From Patiria pectinifera (Eukaryota > Echinodermata > Asteroidea > Valvatida > Asterinidae), in assembly GCA_029964075.1 (NCBI GenBank), contig CM057135.1:44244457-44308456 (forward strand): 64,000 bases of DNA. The letters are read 5' to 3'. Within the stretch, counting starts at the first letter, position 1. Each line of letters starts with the position of its first letter. The notes under the pieces were generated by a model, which did no database searches, was not told where the DNA came from, and saw nothing but the letters and a program-made list of their open reading frames with translations. Position numbers and translations under genes: made by a program. Positions 11,856 to 21,505 of the stretch are shown here, piece after piece.

Positions 11856-12584
11856 CGTGCACGTTTCAATTGTCAGGTTGGCTCAGTGCGGAAAGGGCAT
11901 ATTTTTCATCATTTTGGCCTAAAAACCGACAGAATCCACCTATGTTAGTTCCGCGCATGATACGTGAGTATGTCAAGAGATAAAGTACGGAGTATAGGGG
12001 CAAACTGTGCAGCGGTTCTGTGTGAAGTGTCTGCATTTTGATGGACGTTTTTGTACTTTATTAGTGTTTTGTGCTGCAGGCAATTTTGCGGGCTTCTACA
12101 TCTATGAGGCTCCGCTCACCATAGTTCTAGGAGTACCCCGTACTCACAAACTCACAGTCACACTTTTCACAAACAACAATGCTTCTCATTGCCAGTGGCG
12201 TTCGAAAGAATACCACTTTTCACAAACAACAATACATATCATAAATGAGACTTACCGTTCAAAGAGAAAACTGGAGCAAGGAACAGATACATCAACCATG
12301 TCAACAACGCTGTGCTGAAGAAATGTGGGGCATGCAAGTTGCATGCGCTGCATGCTCAGCGCTCATAACGAACGTATACGAGGCACGTCAATTATCCGGC
12401 CCATACGCAAGATGGTCGGCGCGGCCCAATGGGGAAATAGGATGGAAATAGCCGGGCCCCGTTCCGCATCCCCCACGGCCAACGGGCGCGGGCGGGACGG
12501 GAGACCGGTTGGGAAAATGGCAGCGCCCTCCAATCATTTTCGTGATTGTAGTATAGAAGAATTCTTTAACATTCTGACTCAAAC

Positions 12585-12750
12585 TTTGGTCTCTTATAAG
12601 AATTCCTCAGGAACAATAAGAAGTTATCGGAAGAAATTCTGACTTGAAAATATGTTATAAGAACCTTACCATATTCTTACTCACTTGTAAGAATCTTATA
12701 AGATTCTTACTCATTTACAAGAATCTTATAAGATCTTATAAGTTAAAATC
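12585..12750. repeat. Right array of TCTTATAAGA palindromes
   Basis: Diverged copies of the same decamer seen at 7166-7500 lie just inside the right terminus. Between 11856 and 12585 I see a CpG-rich block at about 12400-12530 and two copies of ACTTTTCACAAACAACAAT near 12164 and 12217, but no recognised gene. Confidence 0.8.
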
Positions 12751-12758
12751 GTACGGGG

Positions 12759-13618
12759 AATATTATTTGAATTAAGGTATTTTGCTGCATGACTCAGTAT
12801 GATATGCTCCATCACTTTACAACAGGTACGTGTCAATGAGATAGGTCTATAGTTACATGCTTCAGCTTTTGGTCCGCTCTTGTGGATTGCTGTCACCATA
12901 GCCTGTGGCCACTCAGTTGGTACTGTATTTATGTCACATGACTGTTGAATTAAGAATCTCAGAGCTGGAGCCAACTCATGAGCAACAATCTTAAGAAGAC
13001 GTGGAGACATTTCATCAGGACCAGCTGCCTTAGATGGGTTGAGCTTGGTGAGTTGTTTGGCCACACCCTCTATGCTAATCTGGAGGTATGAAATAGCTTG
13101 TATGGTGACTTCCCCTTGCTCTGTTGGTTTCCCAACCTTGTTGGTTTGTTAAAGACGCTCTTAAAGTGTGAATTTAATGCCTCAGCATTGTCTAAGTCTG
13201 AGCTCCACACTTTGTTGTCAGATTGCAGACCGGGGTTGGTTTTCAGTTCGCATGAGCTTAGCATAGGACCAAAAAGACTTGAGGTTTTCAGGTAAGTTAT
13301 TACCAATGACATTGTTGACATAGTCACAATAGGAACTTCTTACAAGTTTGGTGACATAATTACAATATGAATGATATGTCATTTCCAATCTGTTTGATTG
13401 TTTGATTTGTGGGCTTTTGACATCTACTGTTATCCATGGCAGATTTTGTATACTTTTTTATTGTTTTGATGCGACACAATTTCAGACAATGTGGTTTTGA
13501 TGCACTCGTAGTTGGTGTCCACTGACTCATTAGTCGGGTCTGACATGAGAAACTCAGCCTCAAAGTCCTGCACTTTGGATCTCAGTATATGGGTATCGGC
13601 TTTGTTCATTCATGCTGA
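12759..13618 (-). pseudogene. N-terminal half of the LINE reverse transcriptase split by the 5.6 kb insertion
   Basis: Read on the minus strand, 13560-13070 gives a linker region and 13064-12759 gives LNPSKAAGPDEMSPRLLK, a TEWPQAMVTAIHKSG stretch and NYRPISLT, the opening blocks of a CR1/jockey-type reverse transcriptase. The frame runs into KYLNSNNI at 12759, exactly where the TCTTATAAGA element begins, and resumes at 7155. Stops and frameshifts in 13070-13560 show decay. The endonuclease that should lie further upstream is missing because an LTR retrotransposon begins at 13619. Confidence 0.82.
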
Positions 13619-14965
13619 TGTGGCAGGGCCAAATTTATCTTGCATATTTTATATGTATGTAATGTATAGTGTATTGAATAGGAGTAGCTTCCCTTAGAAA
13701 AGAAGACCGTTTCGGTTTCACTTAAGATTCCCCCACCCCCTTTGTTGGTAGTGTTTCCCCCCTGTTTGTTTACTTAAGCCCACATGTTCCCCCTATAAAA
13801 GCTGCCACATGGTCAAGCCACACTTCAGTTCAACTAGCAGACCAGCAGAGACAACTTCATAGTATACCGGTATCTTATGTTCCTCCTAACTGGAGTGGTG
13901 TGTCCTGTTTGAGCTCTGTCTGCTCGAGTCATTTGGTGAGTTTTCTTTTGTTTATTGTCTACTTTTCATTTATCATGTATAATTATTATTAGAAATATAG
14001 TTCAGTTTTCTTTTGAAAGTTTGTTAGCTTTGAATTGACTCTGGTCAGTTTAGATCTTTGAGGAAGCTCCAGTTTGAAGTTTTCTTTTACAACTTTTTAT
14101 TTCATTTTGTTTCCATTTATTATTTTACTTAAGACACTAATGTTTTTTACTTCTTTTCATGATGATTGATTTGTTTCTACTGTAATAAGGAAGCTTCAGT
14201 CTTTTCAATGAAACCGGTCTCTTTTGAGTTCTTTTGAGAAAAGTTTCTTAGTTCTGTTTATTTTCATTAACCTTGGTTTTACTTAAGGATAGATTTTTTT
14301 GGCCTTGTTTCATTACTAAGAAAGGTTGAATGTTCATTTGCATTCTAGATTTTCATGTTTTTCTTGTACATTTTCTTAGTATTAGATTTAGAGATTTTCT
14401 TAAATTCTTCGCCATGTGCTTTAGCTTTTCATTGCAATTTCTTTGTACTCATTTAACTCACATGGCCTGTGTATAGGATGGTGCCACTGGACTTGTTTTA
14501 TTACTTGCTAATCCTTCACTTTGGGGATTAGTGTCTCCCACTTCCTTTGTATCCTTGAACTTGTTTATTACATCATGAATATTCATTAGATCATTTCCTT
14601 ATATGTTTTCTCTTTTTGTATTTTGTTGTTTACAGATTTTATTCCTGCTTGAGTGTTCTTTGAAAGAACCACTATTCACACTGTGTTGGTTTTTTTGTTT
14701 TAGTCTTTGGTTTTTTAGGTTTTATTCTTTGCTTTTAGTTTCTGGTTTTTGGTTTAAGGTTCTTGTGAATAAATTCTTTTTGGTCCTTTTTTTTTGTTCG
14801 AAATCTAGAATTCGTCTCTGGTCTCTATTAATTCAATTTCCTCGCAACTTTTCCCTTCAAAGATCCTATGAGTTTAGTTTAGTTTTGTTAGTTAATCCCC
14901 GTAGAGTCTTAGTTTGTGCGAGTGCCCCCAAGTGTGTCATTTTTCACGGTTACATTTTTTACTAT
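13619..14965 (+). repeat. 5' LTR
   Basis: It begins TGTGGCAGGG and runs to just before the putative primer-binding sequence near 14969; the exact 3' edge is estimated. It has a TATA box at 13794 and an AATAAA at 14768, consistent with U3 and R borders. It is strongly T-rich in its second half. Confidence 0.75.
13794..13800 (+). promoter_or_regulatory. TATA box of the 5' LTR
   Basis: CCCTATAAAAG matches the consensus TATA box, and the copy at 16379-16385 in the 3' LTR is the same. It is expected to start retrotransposon transcripts about 30 bases downstream. Confidence 0.7.
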
Positions 14966-15132
14966 TTTTGGTGGAGAATCCGGGTAGGGAATACTTTTTT
15001 TTAGAACTTAGTCAGGAATTGTTTTAATAGGGACTAGGCATTTTTTTCAAATGTTTTTTTCTGTCATTGGCGGTCTTTAACTAGCTAGTCAAACCAACAC
15101 AGTGTTGTTTTGGTGGATCTGACGAATTCACG

Positions 15133-15585
15133 ATGGCAGATGTCTCGACTCTGCTTCAGGTGTGTGGATTTGATCCACTGCCTGACAGTCACAATCAAGT
15201 CAGAGAAAATGAACCGACTGAAATCAACCCACAGTCAACTATTTTGGGACTGCTGCAACTTCAAGCCAGTATGCAGCAAGTCATCCTGCAACAGTTCCAG
15301 GAAATCAACGCACTGAAGGCAACGATCTCTCAAGTGATTGGTGAACAGCAACGGCAGAGAGACTACGTTCACAGGCTGGAGTATGCCCTGCACCACTCCA
15401 AAGTAGTTGCAGAAGCCTCACCGGTTCCAGAAATCCCCACCCCACCGTCAACTGCAGATGCCCCCAAACCCCAAGTCCCCACCGAAGAGCAAGAGCCCCA
15501 GAGTCCCGAAGCCCAGGAAGTCCCCCAAAGATGCGCAGAAGCAGTCCCTGGCCAATACCCCAACCAGTGGCCAGGCAAGCCATGA
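15133..15585 (+). CDS. Gag-like N-terminal protein of the LTR element, truncated
   Basis: This 150-residue frame begins MADVSTLLQVCGFDPL a short way after the putative primer-binding site, where gag is expected. Residues about 35-85 are glutamine-rich and look helical, consistent with an oligomerising segment. Residues about 90-145 are rich in Pro, Glu and Ser. There is no capsid-like major homology region or zinc knuckle, so most of gag is missing. It ends just before an integrase fragment in another frame, as expected from a large deletion. Function as a non-autonomous packaging protein is possible but unsupported. Confidence 0.5.
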   Translation: MADVSTLLQVCGFDPLPDSHNQVRENEPTEINPQSTILGLLQLQASMQQVILQQFQEINALKATISQVIGEQQRQRDYVHRLEYALHHSKVVAEASPVPEIPTPPSTADAPKPQVPTEEQEPQSPEAQEVPQRCAEAVPGQYPNQWPGKP

Positions 15586-16078
15586 TGGTGATGAAGGCTT
15601 GGCGGGAGGCCAAAGTCTACAAGAAGCCCAGCGCAGAGATCTGGCCATACGGCGAGTGGTTGATCTGAAGCTGGGAAATCCTCAGCGGATGAGTAGGCAG
15701 AAGATGGCACGTGAGCCCAAGATGGTGCAGAGGCTGCTACATGCATGGGACCGACTGGAAGTCAAGGGAGGCCTGCTCCTCTACAGGACGGGAGGTACGC
15801 AGACCAAGTGTTTGATGATGGTTCCCCGCAGGATGAGGGAAGGCATATTCCTTAGTCTTCATCACAGCATGGAAACACTGGGTTACGGACAAGTGTTGAA
15901 GCTCGTGCGTCGCCGCTACTTTTGGCCGAGTCTTCATAACGAGACTATGAGCTACGTATGCGACAGCACCGAAGGAGAGCGCAGCATCAGGAGGTCCACA
16001 CTATCCCACCGCCTCATTAGTTCGACACCTCATCCCCTGACAGCAGTTAAATTATTCCAGACAAAAGGCAGTGATTGA
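15586..16078 (+). pseudogene. Integrase zinc-binding domain remnant
   Basis: In the frame ending at 16078 the segment LLLYRTGGTQTKCLMMVPRR followed by SLHHSMETLGYGQVLKLV, RRRYFWPSLHNE and SYVCDS matches the HHCC zinc-binding domain that opens gypsy-type integrases: His-His, the G-H-like turn replaced by GYG, and WP before the Cys region. The catalytic DDE core is absent. The upstream part of this frame (from 15407) overlaps the gag-like frame and is probably out-of-frame shadow. This is the 3' remnant of pol left after an internal deletion. Confidence 0.7.
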
Positions 16079-16203
16079 TAGATTTGTTGTGTATTGTATC
16101 GTGTATTTTTGCATTTGTTTGTTCATTTTTATCATGTCTTAATTGTATTAAGTTTTTTTTTACCGCCATTGCTGGGGACTGCGATATTTTAAGCTGGCGT
16201 GAG

Positions 16204-16692
16204 TGTGGCAGGGCCAAATTTATCTTGTATATTTTTCATGCATGTAATGTATAGTGTATTGAATAGGAGTAGCTTCCCTTAGAAAAGAAGACCGTTTCGG
16301 TTTCACTTAAGATTCCCCCACCCCCTTTGTTGGTAGTGTTTCCCCCCTGTTTGTTTACTTAAGCCCACATGTTCCCCCTATAAAAGCTGCCACATGGTCA
16401 AGCCACACTTCAGTTCAACTAGCAGACCAGCAGAGACAACTTCATAGTATACCGGTATCTTATGTTCCTCCTAACTGGAGTGGTGTGTCCTGTTTGAGCT
16501 CTGTCTGCTCGAGTCATTTGGTGAGTTTTCTTTTGTTTATTGTCTACTTTTCATTTATCATGTATAATTATTATTAGAAATGTAGTTCAGTTTTTTTTTG
16601 AAAGTTTGTTAGCTTTGAATTGACTCTGGTCAGTTTAGATCTTTGAGGAAGCTCCAGTTTGAAGTTTTTTTTTTTTTTTTACAACTTTTTAT
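16204..16692 (+). repeat. 3' LTR, truncated
   Basis: It matches 13619-14102 nearly base for base, with an expanded T-tract near 16665. It stops where the hairpin repeat begins at 16693. Confidence 0.9.
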
Positions 16693-16793
16693 TAGGTGTT
16701 GGGCCTGAGCCCAACACCTATTGTTATTGTAAGAATTTACTATTTTTTTTATTAGGTGTTGGGCTTTAGCCCAAAACCTATTGTTTTTGCTAG
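16693..16793 (+). repeat. Paired hairpins, possible Helitron 3' ends
   Basis: Two 28-nt palindromes with 12 bp arms (TAGGTGTTGGGC and complement) lie at 16693-16720 and 16753-16780. The second is followed by TTGTTTTTGCTAG. A hairpin about 10 nt before CTAG is the layout of Helitron 3' termini, but no 5' TC end was found. Confidence 0.5.
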
Positions 16794-16794
16794 G

Positions 16795-17480
16795 GTTTTT
16801 AGGTTTTTTTTCTTCTATACACATTCCTTTTCCAGAACTGTGTGTCAAAATAAAAACATATATGAACTTCAATTGTCAATACATGAATGCACAACCTACC
16901 GCAGATGTGCTTTTTTGCAATTACGTAATCATGACGTCATCACGGGTCACGTGACGTCACTTCAAAGTTTAATAAATTTAATCTTTGAAATTCCATATAA
17001 AATCAACCGTGAGAGACCGGAGCCTGAAATTTGCGGGAATCGACATGGTAATACATGATCTTCAATTTATCTTGTGCGCGTAAAATCACGCGACCCTTCC
17101 TTCCGGTCGAAACCGGAAGTGCCTAATAATTTGAAAGTGGAAAAAGATATGAACTTGCTTTTAACGATTTAAGTGTCTGCCTGGATTGACCTTTCAAAAA
17201 AAATAATGGGTGACGCCATGAAGTGTTGGAGCGCCATCTAGCGGCAGGTTAAAAAACGTCAAAAACGCATTTTTACTTGATGTCTGTGGCGAAGTTTGCG
17301 GTAATCGCTTCAAAATTAATGCACATGATGACCATAATACAGACAACACCTGTGCGCGAAAAAAAAAATGATTACGTCATCAGACCGGAAGTTACAATAA
17401 AAAGACCTTTAAACCTTCAAAAATTGCTAGAAAATATACCGTGATAGATATAATCAAGATTTGGCTGTATATAGCACAGT
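16795..17480 (+). repeat. TGACGTCA-rich dispersed repeat, copy 1
   Basis: It aligns over about 690 bp with 22691-23390, including runs such as TCAACCGTGAGAGACCGG and CCTTCCTTCCGGTCGAAACC. It contains TGACGTCA sites near 16932 and 16954. A partial third unit is split by the Ngaro-like element (17480-17636 plus 22010-22230). No protein is encoded. Confidence 0.85.
17231..17248 (-). promoter_or_regulatory. CTCF-like motif in repeat unit
   Basis: GCGCCATCTAGCGGCAGG fits the reverse-strand CTCF core except for one position. The same motif with CCCTC in place of CCATC occurs at 22188-22205 and 23132-23149, one per repeat unit. Binding is inference. Confidence 0.4.
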
Positions 17481-17636
17481 TAAAACAGCTCTTGAACTTT
17501 CTGGTAATGACGTCATAATGACGTCATCAAGTATCGTATTACAAGCAATCAAAGATTTCTACATTTAATCTTTGAAAATCAATATAAAATCAACTGCTAC
17601 AGATTTGATTTTGTTTTTTATGGCAATCGATACAAT

Positions 17637-17744
17637 AAACAGTAATTACAATGGAACAGCGCCCCCACACTATTGGCTTGGATGTCATGACCTATGCCCT
17701 GTTTACAATTCAGGTCATGACATCCGGGGTCTTGTGTTCTATCG
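17637..17744 (+). repeat. Split direct repeat A1
   Basis: Identical to A2 at 21773-21880. It contains a 14 bp stem, GGATGTCATGACCT and its complement, around an 18-nt loop, a possible recombinase-binding or RNA structural element. Confidence 0.9.
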
Positions 17745-17804
17745 CGCATTCACGCCGCATGATCCGGCTTTCGATGCCGTAAAAAATCGTCAAATTGACA
17801 CAAA

Positions 17805-18641
17805 ATGTCTGTTGCAGAGCACGATTCTGGTGAAAATACACAACTGTTGACTTTGCTCAACGATATTCAGAAGAGACTATCGGCACTAGAAACGAAGATT
17901 GCCCCGAATTTGGAGGAAACGTCAGCCGTTACAAAGGACAGTGTGGTCGAAACGACACAACACGACAAGCCCGATTGCGCCTGTGATAATCAGGCAGACA
18001 CACCAGCCACTGACACCGGTGCGGCCGCCATCAGTAAAGGAGATATCCAAAAGGAATTCAGTGCGGTTAAGGATACCGTCTTACGAGTACATCTGGACTC
18101 TTCCCTCAGGCTGTGTGAGGGCCCCTGCCCATCAGGTACCAATAATAAAACTGAGAGGGCACTTTACTTTCTGCTACAAAAGAGCAGTCGCTATGTAGAA
18201 ACAGCTCTGAAAGTGCTTCAGCTAGCGTACACCGACCTTCACAAGAATGAAAGTGTGGATCCAGCATTCTTGGACCAGCTGGCTGTAATTTTGAAAGCCA
18301 ACTTGGACTACAATCAGCGTGAGTACGAGGCAGTTATTGTGGCATCACAATTCGACGAGGATACCTCCAAGTTGTTTCGCAGCTTTCAGAAAAACAATGC
18401 TTGCTTCTCTGATCGAGGGGTGAACCAGCTAAAATTAGCAGCAGAGCTAGCCGCAGCTTCAAGAAAACCAGCATCAGGGGCACGTTCAAATACTAGGTCA
18501 TATGCCCCCAGAGGCAGGGGTTATTCTAATTATAGAAATTATGGTAGAGGTGTAGGTGGTCGTGGTCAAGGTAGAACGGATGTGTTCCATGGCTTAGCAG
18601 CCAACTATCCTCCCAACCAACCTCAATATGGAGGAGAATAG
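17805..18641 (+). CDS. Ngaro-like ORF1, gag-like protein
   Basis: This 278-residue protein is the first frame of the element and occupies the gag position. Residues about 10-40 (LLTLLNDIQKRLSALETKI) have heptad spacing typical of a coiled coil. The middle is predicted helical and mixed-charge. The last 65 residues are rich in Arg, Gly and Tyr (RGRGYSNYRNYGRG), a likely RNA-binding tail in place of zinc knuckles. It probably coats the element RNA in the cytoplasm; this is inferred from position and composition only. The stop TAG at 18639 is followed by TTC, TGA, ATC and then the ATG of the next frame in the same phase, so re-initiation or stop read-through is conceivable. Confidence 0.8.
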   Translation: MSVAEHDSGENTQLLTLLNDIQKRLSALETKIAPNLEETSAVTKDSVVETTQHDKPDCACDNQADTPATDTGAAAISKGDIQKEFSAVKDTVLRVHLDSSLRLCEGPCPSGTNNKTERALYFLLQKSSRYVETALKVLQLAYTDLHKNESVDPAFLDQLAVILKANLDYNQREYEAVIVASQFDEDTSKLFRSFQKNNACFSDRGVNQLKLAAELAAASRKPASGARSNTRSYAPRGRGYSNYRNYGRGVGGRGQGRTDVFHGLAANYPPNQPQYGGE

Positions 18642-18650
18642 TTCTGAATC

Positions 18651-20504
18651 ATGCCACTCTCTAACTATTCCAAGTGGCAAGAAATAGGTGCGTCGCCTAC
18701 TGTTATTAGTTGGCTTCAATGCGGTGTTACACTACCGTTTACCACTGACCCACCGGTGATTGAATTACCTAACAGAAATTTTGCTAGTGATCAAATAACA
18801 TTTTTGAATAGTGAGATTAAGAACTTGCTTCAGAAAGGTATTATTGCCAGATGTGCCTTTAAACCTAGAGTTGTCTCTCCACTGAATGTGGTACCGAAGA
18901 AGGGCAAAAATAAGTGGAGACTTATTATTGATTTACGTGTTGTGAATTCTTACATTGATGCTCCCAAGTTTTCTAACGAGAAAATTGACATTGTTTATTC
19001 ATTAGTGAAGAGTGAGGACCAGTTAATTACGATTGATCTCAAGGATGGGTTTTATCATGTGCCTGTTTGTGAATCTCATCAAACCTTCCTAGGTTTTAAA
19101 TGGAATCATAATTATTATTGCTGGACCAGACTGCCATTTGGGTTAAATGCCTCACCTTACTTCTTTGCAAAAGTTTTGCGACCGGTTCTTGAATATGTTA
19201 GGGTCTGTGGTTTACGTGCAGCCCTGTTTGTTGATGACTGGTTACTTGCGGCATCCCCAAGTAATATTGCTGCTCAATCAGACTTCTTAATTGCCACTCT
19301 TGAGGATCTTGGGTGGACAATTAATTATGACAAATCCTCATTGGTACCTGAGCAAACAAAATTGTGGATCGGGTATAATATCTCAACCTGCCCGGGCACT
19401 GTGCCAACAATATGCATTCCTCAAGAGAAAACGCGAAAACTCCGGCGCGACATTCAGCGGGCGCTACGAAAACCAACCATACAAGCAAGGGCCCTTGCAC
19501 GCATAGCCGGACAGTGTGTGTCTATGGCACAGGTGATCTTACCTGCAAAACTGTTGCTTCGCAATGTGTACAGGGTCATTGCAACCAAGACTTCTTGGCA
19601 CGACAGTCTGAAACTTACGCCAGCAGCAATAAAGGACCTACAATGGTGGCGCGAGGCCCTAAACAATTGGAACCACACTCCAATACAGCGACGACCTGTG
19701 GAACTTCAAATGTTTACCGATGCATCGTCCACAGGTTGGGGAGCATGGATCCTCGAACAAAAAGCAGCAGGTTTTTGGAACGAAAGGTTGAGCAACATGC
19801 CCTCCAATTATCGCGAAATGTGTGCAGTACTTATGGCACTTCATTCGTTCCTCCCCACAGTAAAGGGGAAGTCAATCGAAATTGTGTCCGACAACATCAG
19901 CACGGTGGCCTACTTGAACCATCTCGGGGGCCCGGCACAGGACTTGTCAGATATTTCAACAGCGATATGGGCATTAGCTTTTCAACACAATATTGCCATC
20001 ACCGCACGATATTTAGCAGGCCGGGACAACAGTTTGGCCGATGCCCTCTCCCGACTCAACCCGCGGTACGAATGGCGACTTCACACGGGTCTCTTCCAAT
20101 GGCTGGACAGAAAATGGGGCCCTCACACCATCGATCGCTGTGCAACAATCCTCAACACACAGCTACCCCGCTACAACAGTCGCTTCTTCGATCCGAGATC
20201 GGAGGGAGTGGATGCTATGGCTCAGAACAATTGGGGGTCGGAAAACAATTATGTAAACCCACCTTTCCGACTCTTCCCAAAAGTGATAGAGACACTCAAG
20301 CAGCAACACGCAACAGCAACATTGATCACACCATGTTGGCCAGCACAAATCTGGTATCAAACGCTTCAAGAAATGTCAATAGCGCCACCCATATCCCTCC
20401 CAAACTCAAAACGGACTGTGTGGTCAGTGGGAGTAAGACCAGAACCACTAAAGAATGCCCACTGGCAACTTATGGCTTGGCGAGTGTCTGGAGCAGTCAC
20501 TTAA
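18651..20504 (+). CDS. Ngaro-like reverse transcriptase and RNase H
   Basis: The 617-residue protein makes and processes element cDNA. The reverse transcriptase occupies about residues 60-290: WRLIIDLRVVN, ITIDLKDGFYHVPV, LPFGLNASPYFF and the catalytic LFVDDWLLA, the DIRS-type box. RNase H follows at about 350-465 with MFTDASSTGWGAW, REMCAVLMAL, IVSDNISTVAYLN and DALSR. The C-terminal region with YVNPPFRL and LITPCWPAQIW resembles the segment of DIRS proteins near their methyltransferase-like motif, but I do not claim that activity. No internal stops. It overlaps the recombinase frame, so a frameshift or internal start must produce the latter. Confidence 0.93.
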   Translation: MPLSNYSKWQEIGASPTVISWLQCGVTLPFTTDPPVIELPNRNFASDQITFLNSEIKNLLQKGIIARCAFKPRVVSPLNVVPKKGKNKWRLIIDLRVVNSYIDAPKFSNEKIDIVYSLVKSEDQLITIDLKDGFYHVPVCESHQTFLGFKWNHNYYCWTRLPFGLNASPYFFAKVLRPVLEYVRVCGLRAALFVDDWLLAASPSNIAAQSDFLIATLEDLGWTINYDKSSLVPEQTKLWIGYNISTCPGTVPTICIPQEKTRKLRRDIQRALRKPTIQARALARIAGQCVSMAQVILPAKLLLRNVYRVIATKTSWHDSLKLTPAAIKDLQWWREALNNWNHTPIQRRPVELQMFTDASSTGWGAWILEQKAAGFWNERLSNMPSNYREMCAVLMALHSFLPTVKGKSIEIVSDNISTVAYLNHLGGPAQDLSDISTAIWALAFQHNIAITARYLAGRDNSLADALSRLNPRYEWRLHTGLFQWLDRKWGPHTIDRCATILNTQLPRYNSRFFDPRSEGVDAMAQNNWGSENNYVNPPFRLFPKVIETLKQQHATATLITPCWPAQIWYQTLQEMSIAPPISLPNSKRTVWSVGVRPEPLKNAHWQLMAWRVSGAVT

Positions 20505-21505
20505 AACTGTTGAACTGGTCACCAAGGGCCAGCTCACAATGCATACTCAGCTGGGCGCCTACTACCCTGCGTGTATATGACCGCCAATTACAGAGACTTC
20601 GCAAATTTTGTGTGGAAAGACAATTGCAGTATCCACCATATGACACTGCCACATTAGCAGAGTTTCTGTGCTTAGTGGCGGACTCATCCCCAAAGCCACG
20701 GTCAGTTTTGCGTAGCACCATGGCTGCCTTGACAGCCCTTTATCAGGCTTCTCCAGGCAAGAACAATCCGACAAACTCTGCTGAGCTTCATAGACTGATT
20801 ACCGCTCTTGAAAAGAGTGGTACCACTGCTCCAATGACACGTTCATCTGTCATGCCAATACAGCCTTTTGTCAGTCTCTTCCAATCTTGGGGTGACAATG
20901 AAGGACTGGACTTAAAGCGTCTACGCTTGAAAGCAATAACGCTCTTGACACTCGCGGTTATGGCGAGGCCATCCGACCTTGCACCTAAGGGTGTACTGTT
21001 CAACGAAAATGGACCTAGCGAGCCTATGGTTATGCGCAAAAGTCAGCTTACTTTCCACGAGAACGGAACACTGTCAATCCAGTTCTTCGGGATCAAGAAT
21101 GACATTCACCGTAAAGGCTTCTCAGTTACCATCCCAGCAGCGGACAATCAGTGGGTGGACCCAGTCTCTTGCCTGCACACTTACATCCGCAAATCCCACA
21201 CCCATCGGCTGTTATGCAAGGATGACCCACTGTTCGTCACTCTTAAGAGACCATACGGAGCATTGTCAGCTGGATCAATTGCAGATCAGCTTAATTCCGC
21301 TATAGGTCTGGCTGGACTTGGGGGGCGGGGTTTCAGTGCAAAATCCTTCCGACCCACAGCAGCTACAGTTGCAATTGACACAGGCTGTGATCCTGATGTA
21401 GCCAGGAAAATTGGACGCTGGGAATGCCCAGCAGTGTTCTATGACCACTATATTCACTCCAACACTCCACAAAACGTTCTTAATAACTTGTTTGGTCATA
21501 AGTGA
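20333..21505 (+). CDS. Ngaro-like tyrosine recombinase
   Basis: The recombinase integrates circular cDNA. The open frame reaches back to 19412, but that part lies antisense-free under the RT frame, and domain homology starts near 20520; I chose the ATG at 20333, giving 390 residues. The N-terminal helical domain contains TLRVYDRQLQRLRKFC. Catalytic blocks are TLAVMARPSDLA (first Arg), then SFRPTAATVAIDTG (second Arg, with Lys in place of the usual His of H-x-x-R) and IGRWECPAVFYDHYIH with the nucleophile Tyr. Frame is minus one relative to the RT frame, so minus-one frameshifting near 20440-20500 is an alternative to internal initiation. Confidence 0.88.
   Translation: MLASTNLVSNASRNVNSATHIPPKLKTDCVVSGSKTRTTKECPLATYGLASVWSSHLKLLNWSPRASSQCILSWAPTTLRVYDRQLQRLRKFCVERQLQYPPYDTATLAEFLCLVADSSPKPRSVLRSTMAALTALYQASPGKNNPTNSAELHRLITALEKSGTTAPMTRSSVMPIQPFVSLFQSWGDNEGLDLKRLRLKAITLLTLAVMARPSDLAPKGVLFNENGPSEPMVMRKSQLTFHENGTLSIQFFGIKNDIHRKGFSVTIPAADNQWVDPVSCLHTYIRKSHTHRLLCKDDPLFVTLKRPYGALSAGSIADQLNSAIGLAGLGGRGFSAKSFRPTAATVAIDTGCDPDVARKIGRWECPAVFYDHYIHSNTPQNVLNNLFGHK

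Larger units (their letters stand above)
7156..12758. mobile_element. 5.6 kb insertion with CCCC-TACGA inverted ends and TCTTATAAGA arrays
   Basis: Both edges lie inside one minus-strand LINE. The left edge reads CCCCTACGAAAT and the right edge, on the other strand, CCCCGTACGATTT. Both are followed inward by arrays of the palindrome TCTTATAAGA. Removing 7156-12758 plus one A joins the LINE codons in frame (NSNNI to LIDEQ), which fixes the boundaries to the base and implies a 1 bp target duplication or none. No transposase was recognised. The contents are a LINE fragment, a MITE, a long palindrome and unassigned DNA. I cannot place it in a known superfamily. Confidence 0.78.
13619..16692 (+). 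mobile_element. Internally deleted Ty3/gypsy-like LTR retrotransposon
   Basis: Two nearly identical direct repeats start TGTGGCAGGG at 13619 and 16204 and match over about 480 bp, after which the 3' copy is cut at 16692. Between them lie a putative primer site (TGGTGGAGAATCCGGG near 14969), a gag-like start and the zinc-binding N-terminus of an integrase. Protease, reverse transcriptase, RNase H and the integrase core are absent. It sits in the minus-strand LINE. High LTR similarity suggests fairly recent insertion. No target duplication can be read because the right end is lost. Confidence 0.85.

Noticed and set aside
15305-15746. Two minus-strand frames over 100 codons
   Set aside because: They are antisense to the gag-like and integrase remnant and lack any motif.
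19412-20332. Long upstream extension of the Ngaro-like recombinase frame
   Set aside because: It lies entirely under the RT/RNase H frame, with no domain of its own; it is open mainly because that region is coding in another phase.
20163-20369. DNA methyltransferase domain in the Ngaro-like polyprotein (YVNPPF)
   Set aside because: A single NPPF-like motif is too little; the other methyltransferase motifs could not be seen.
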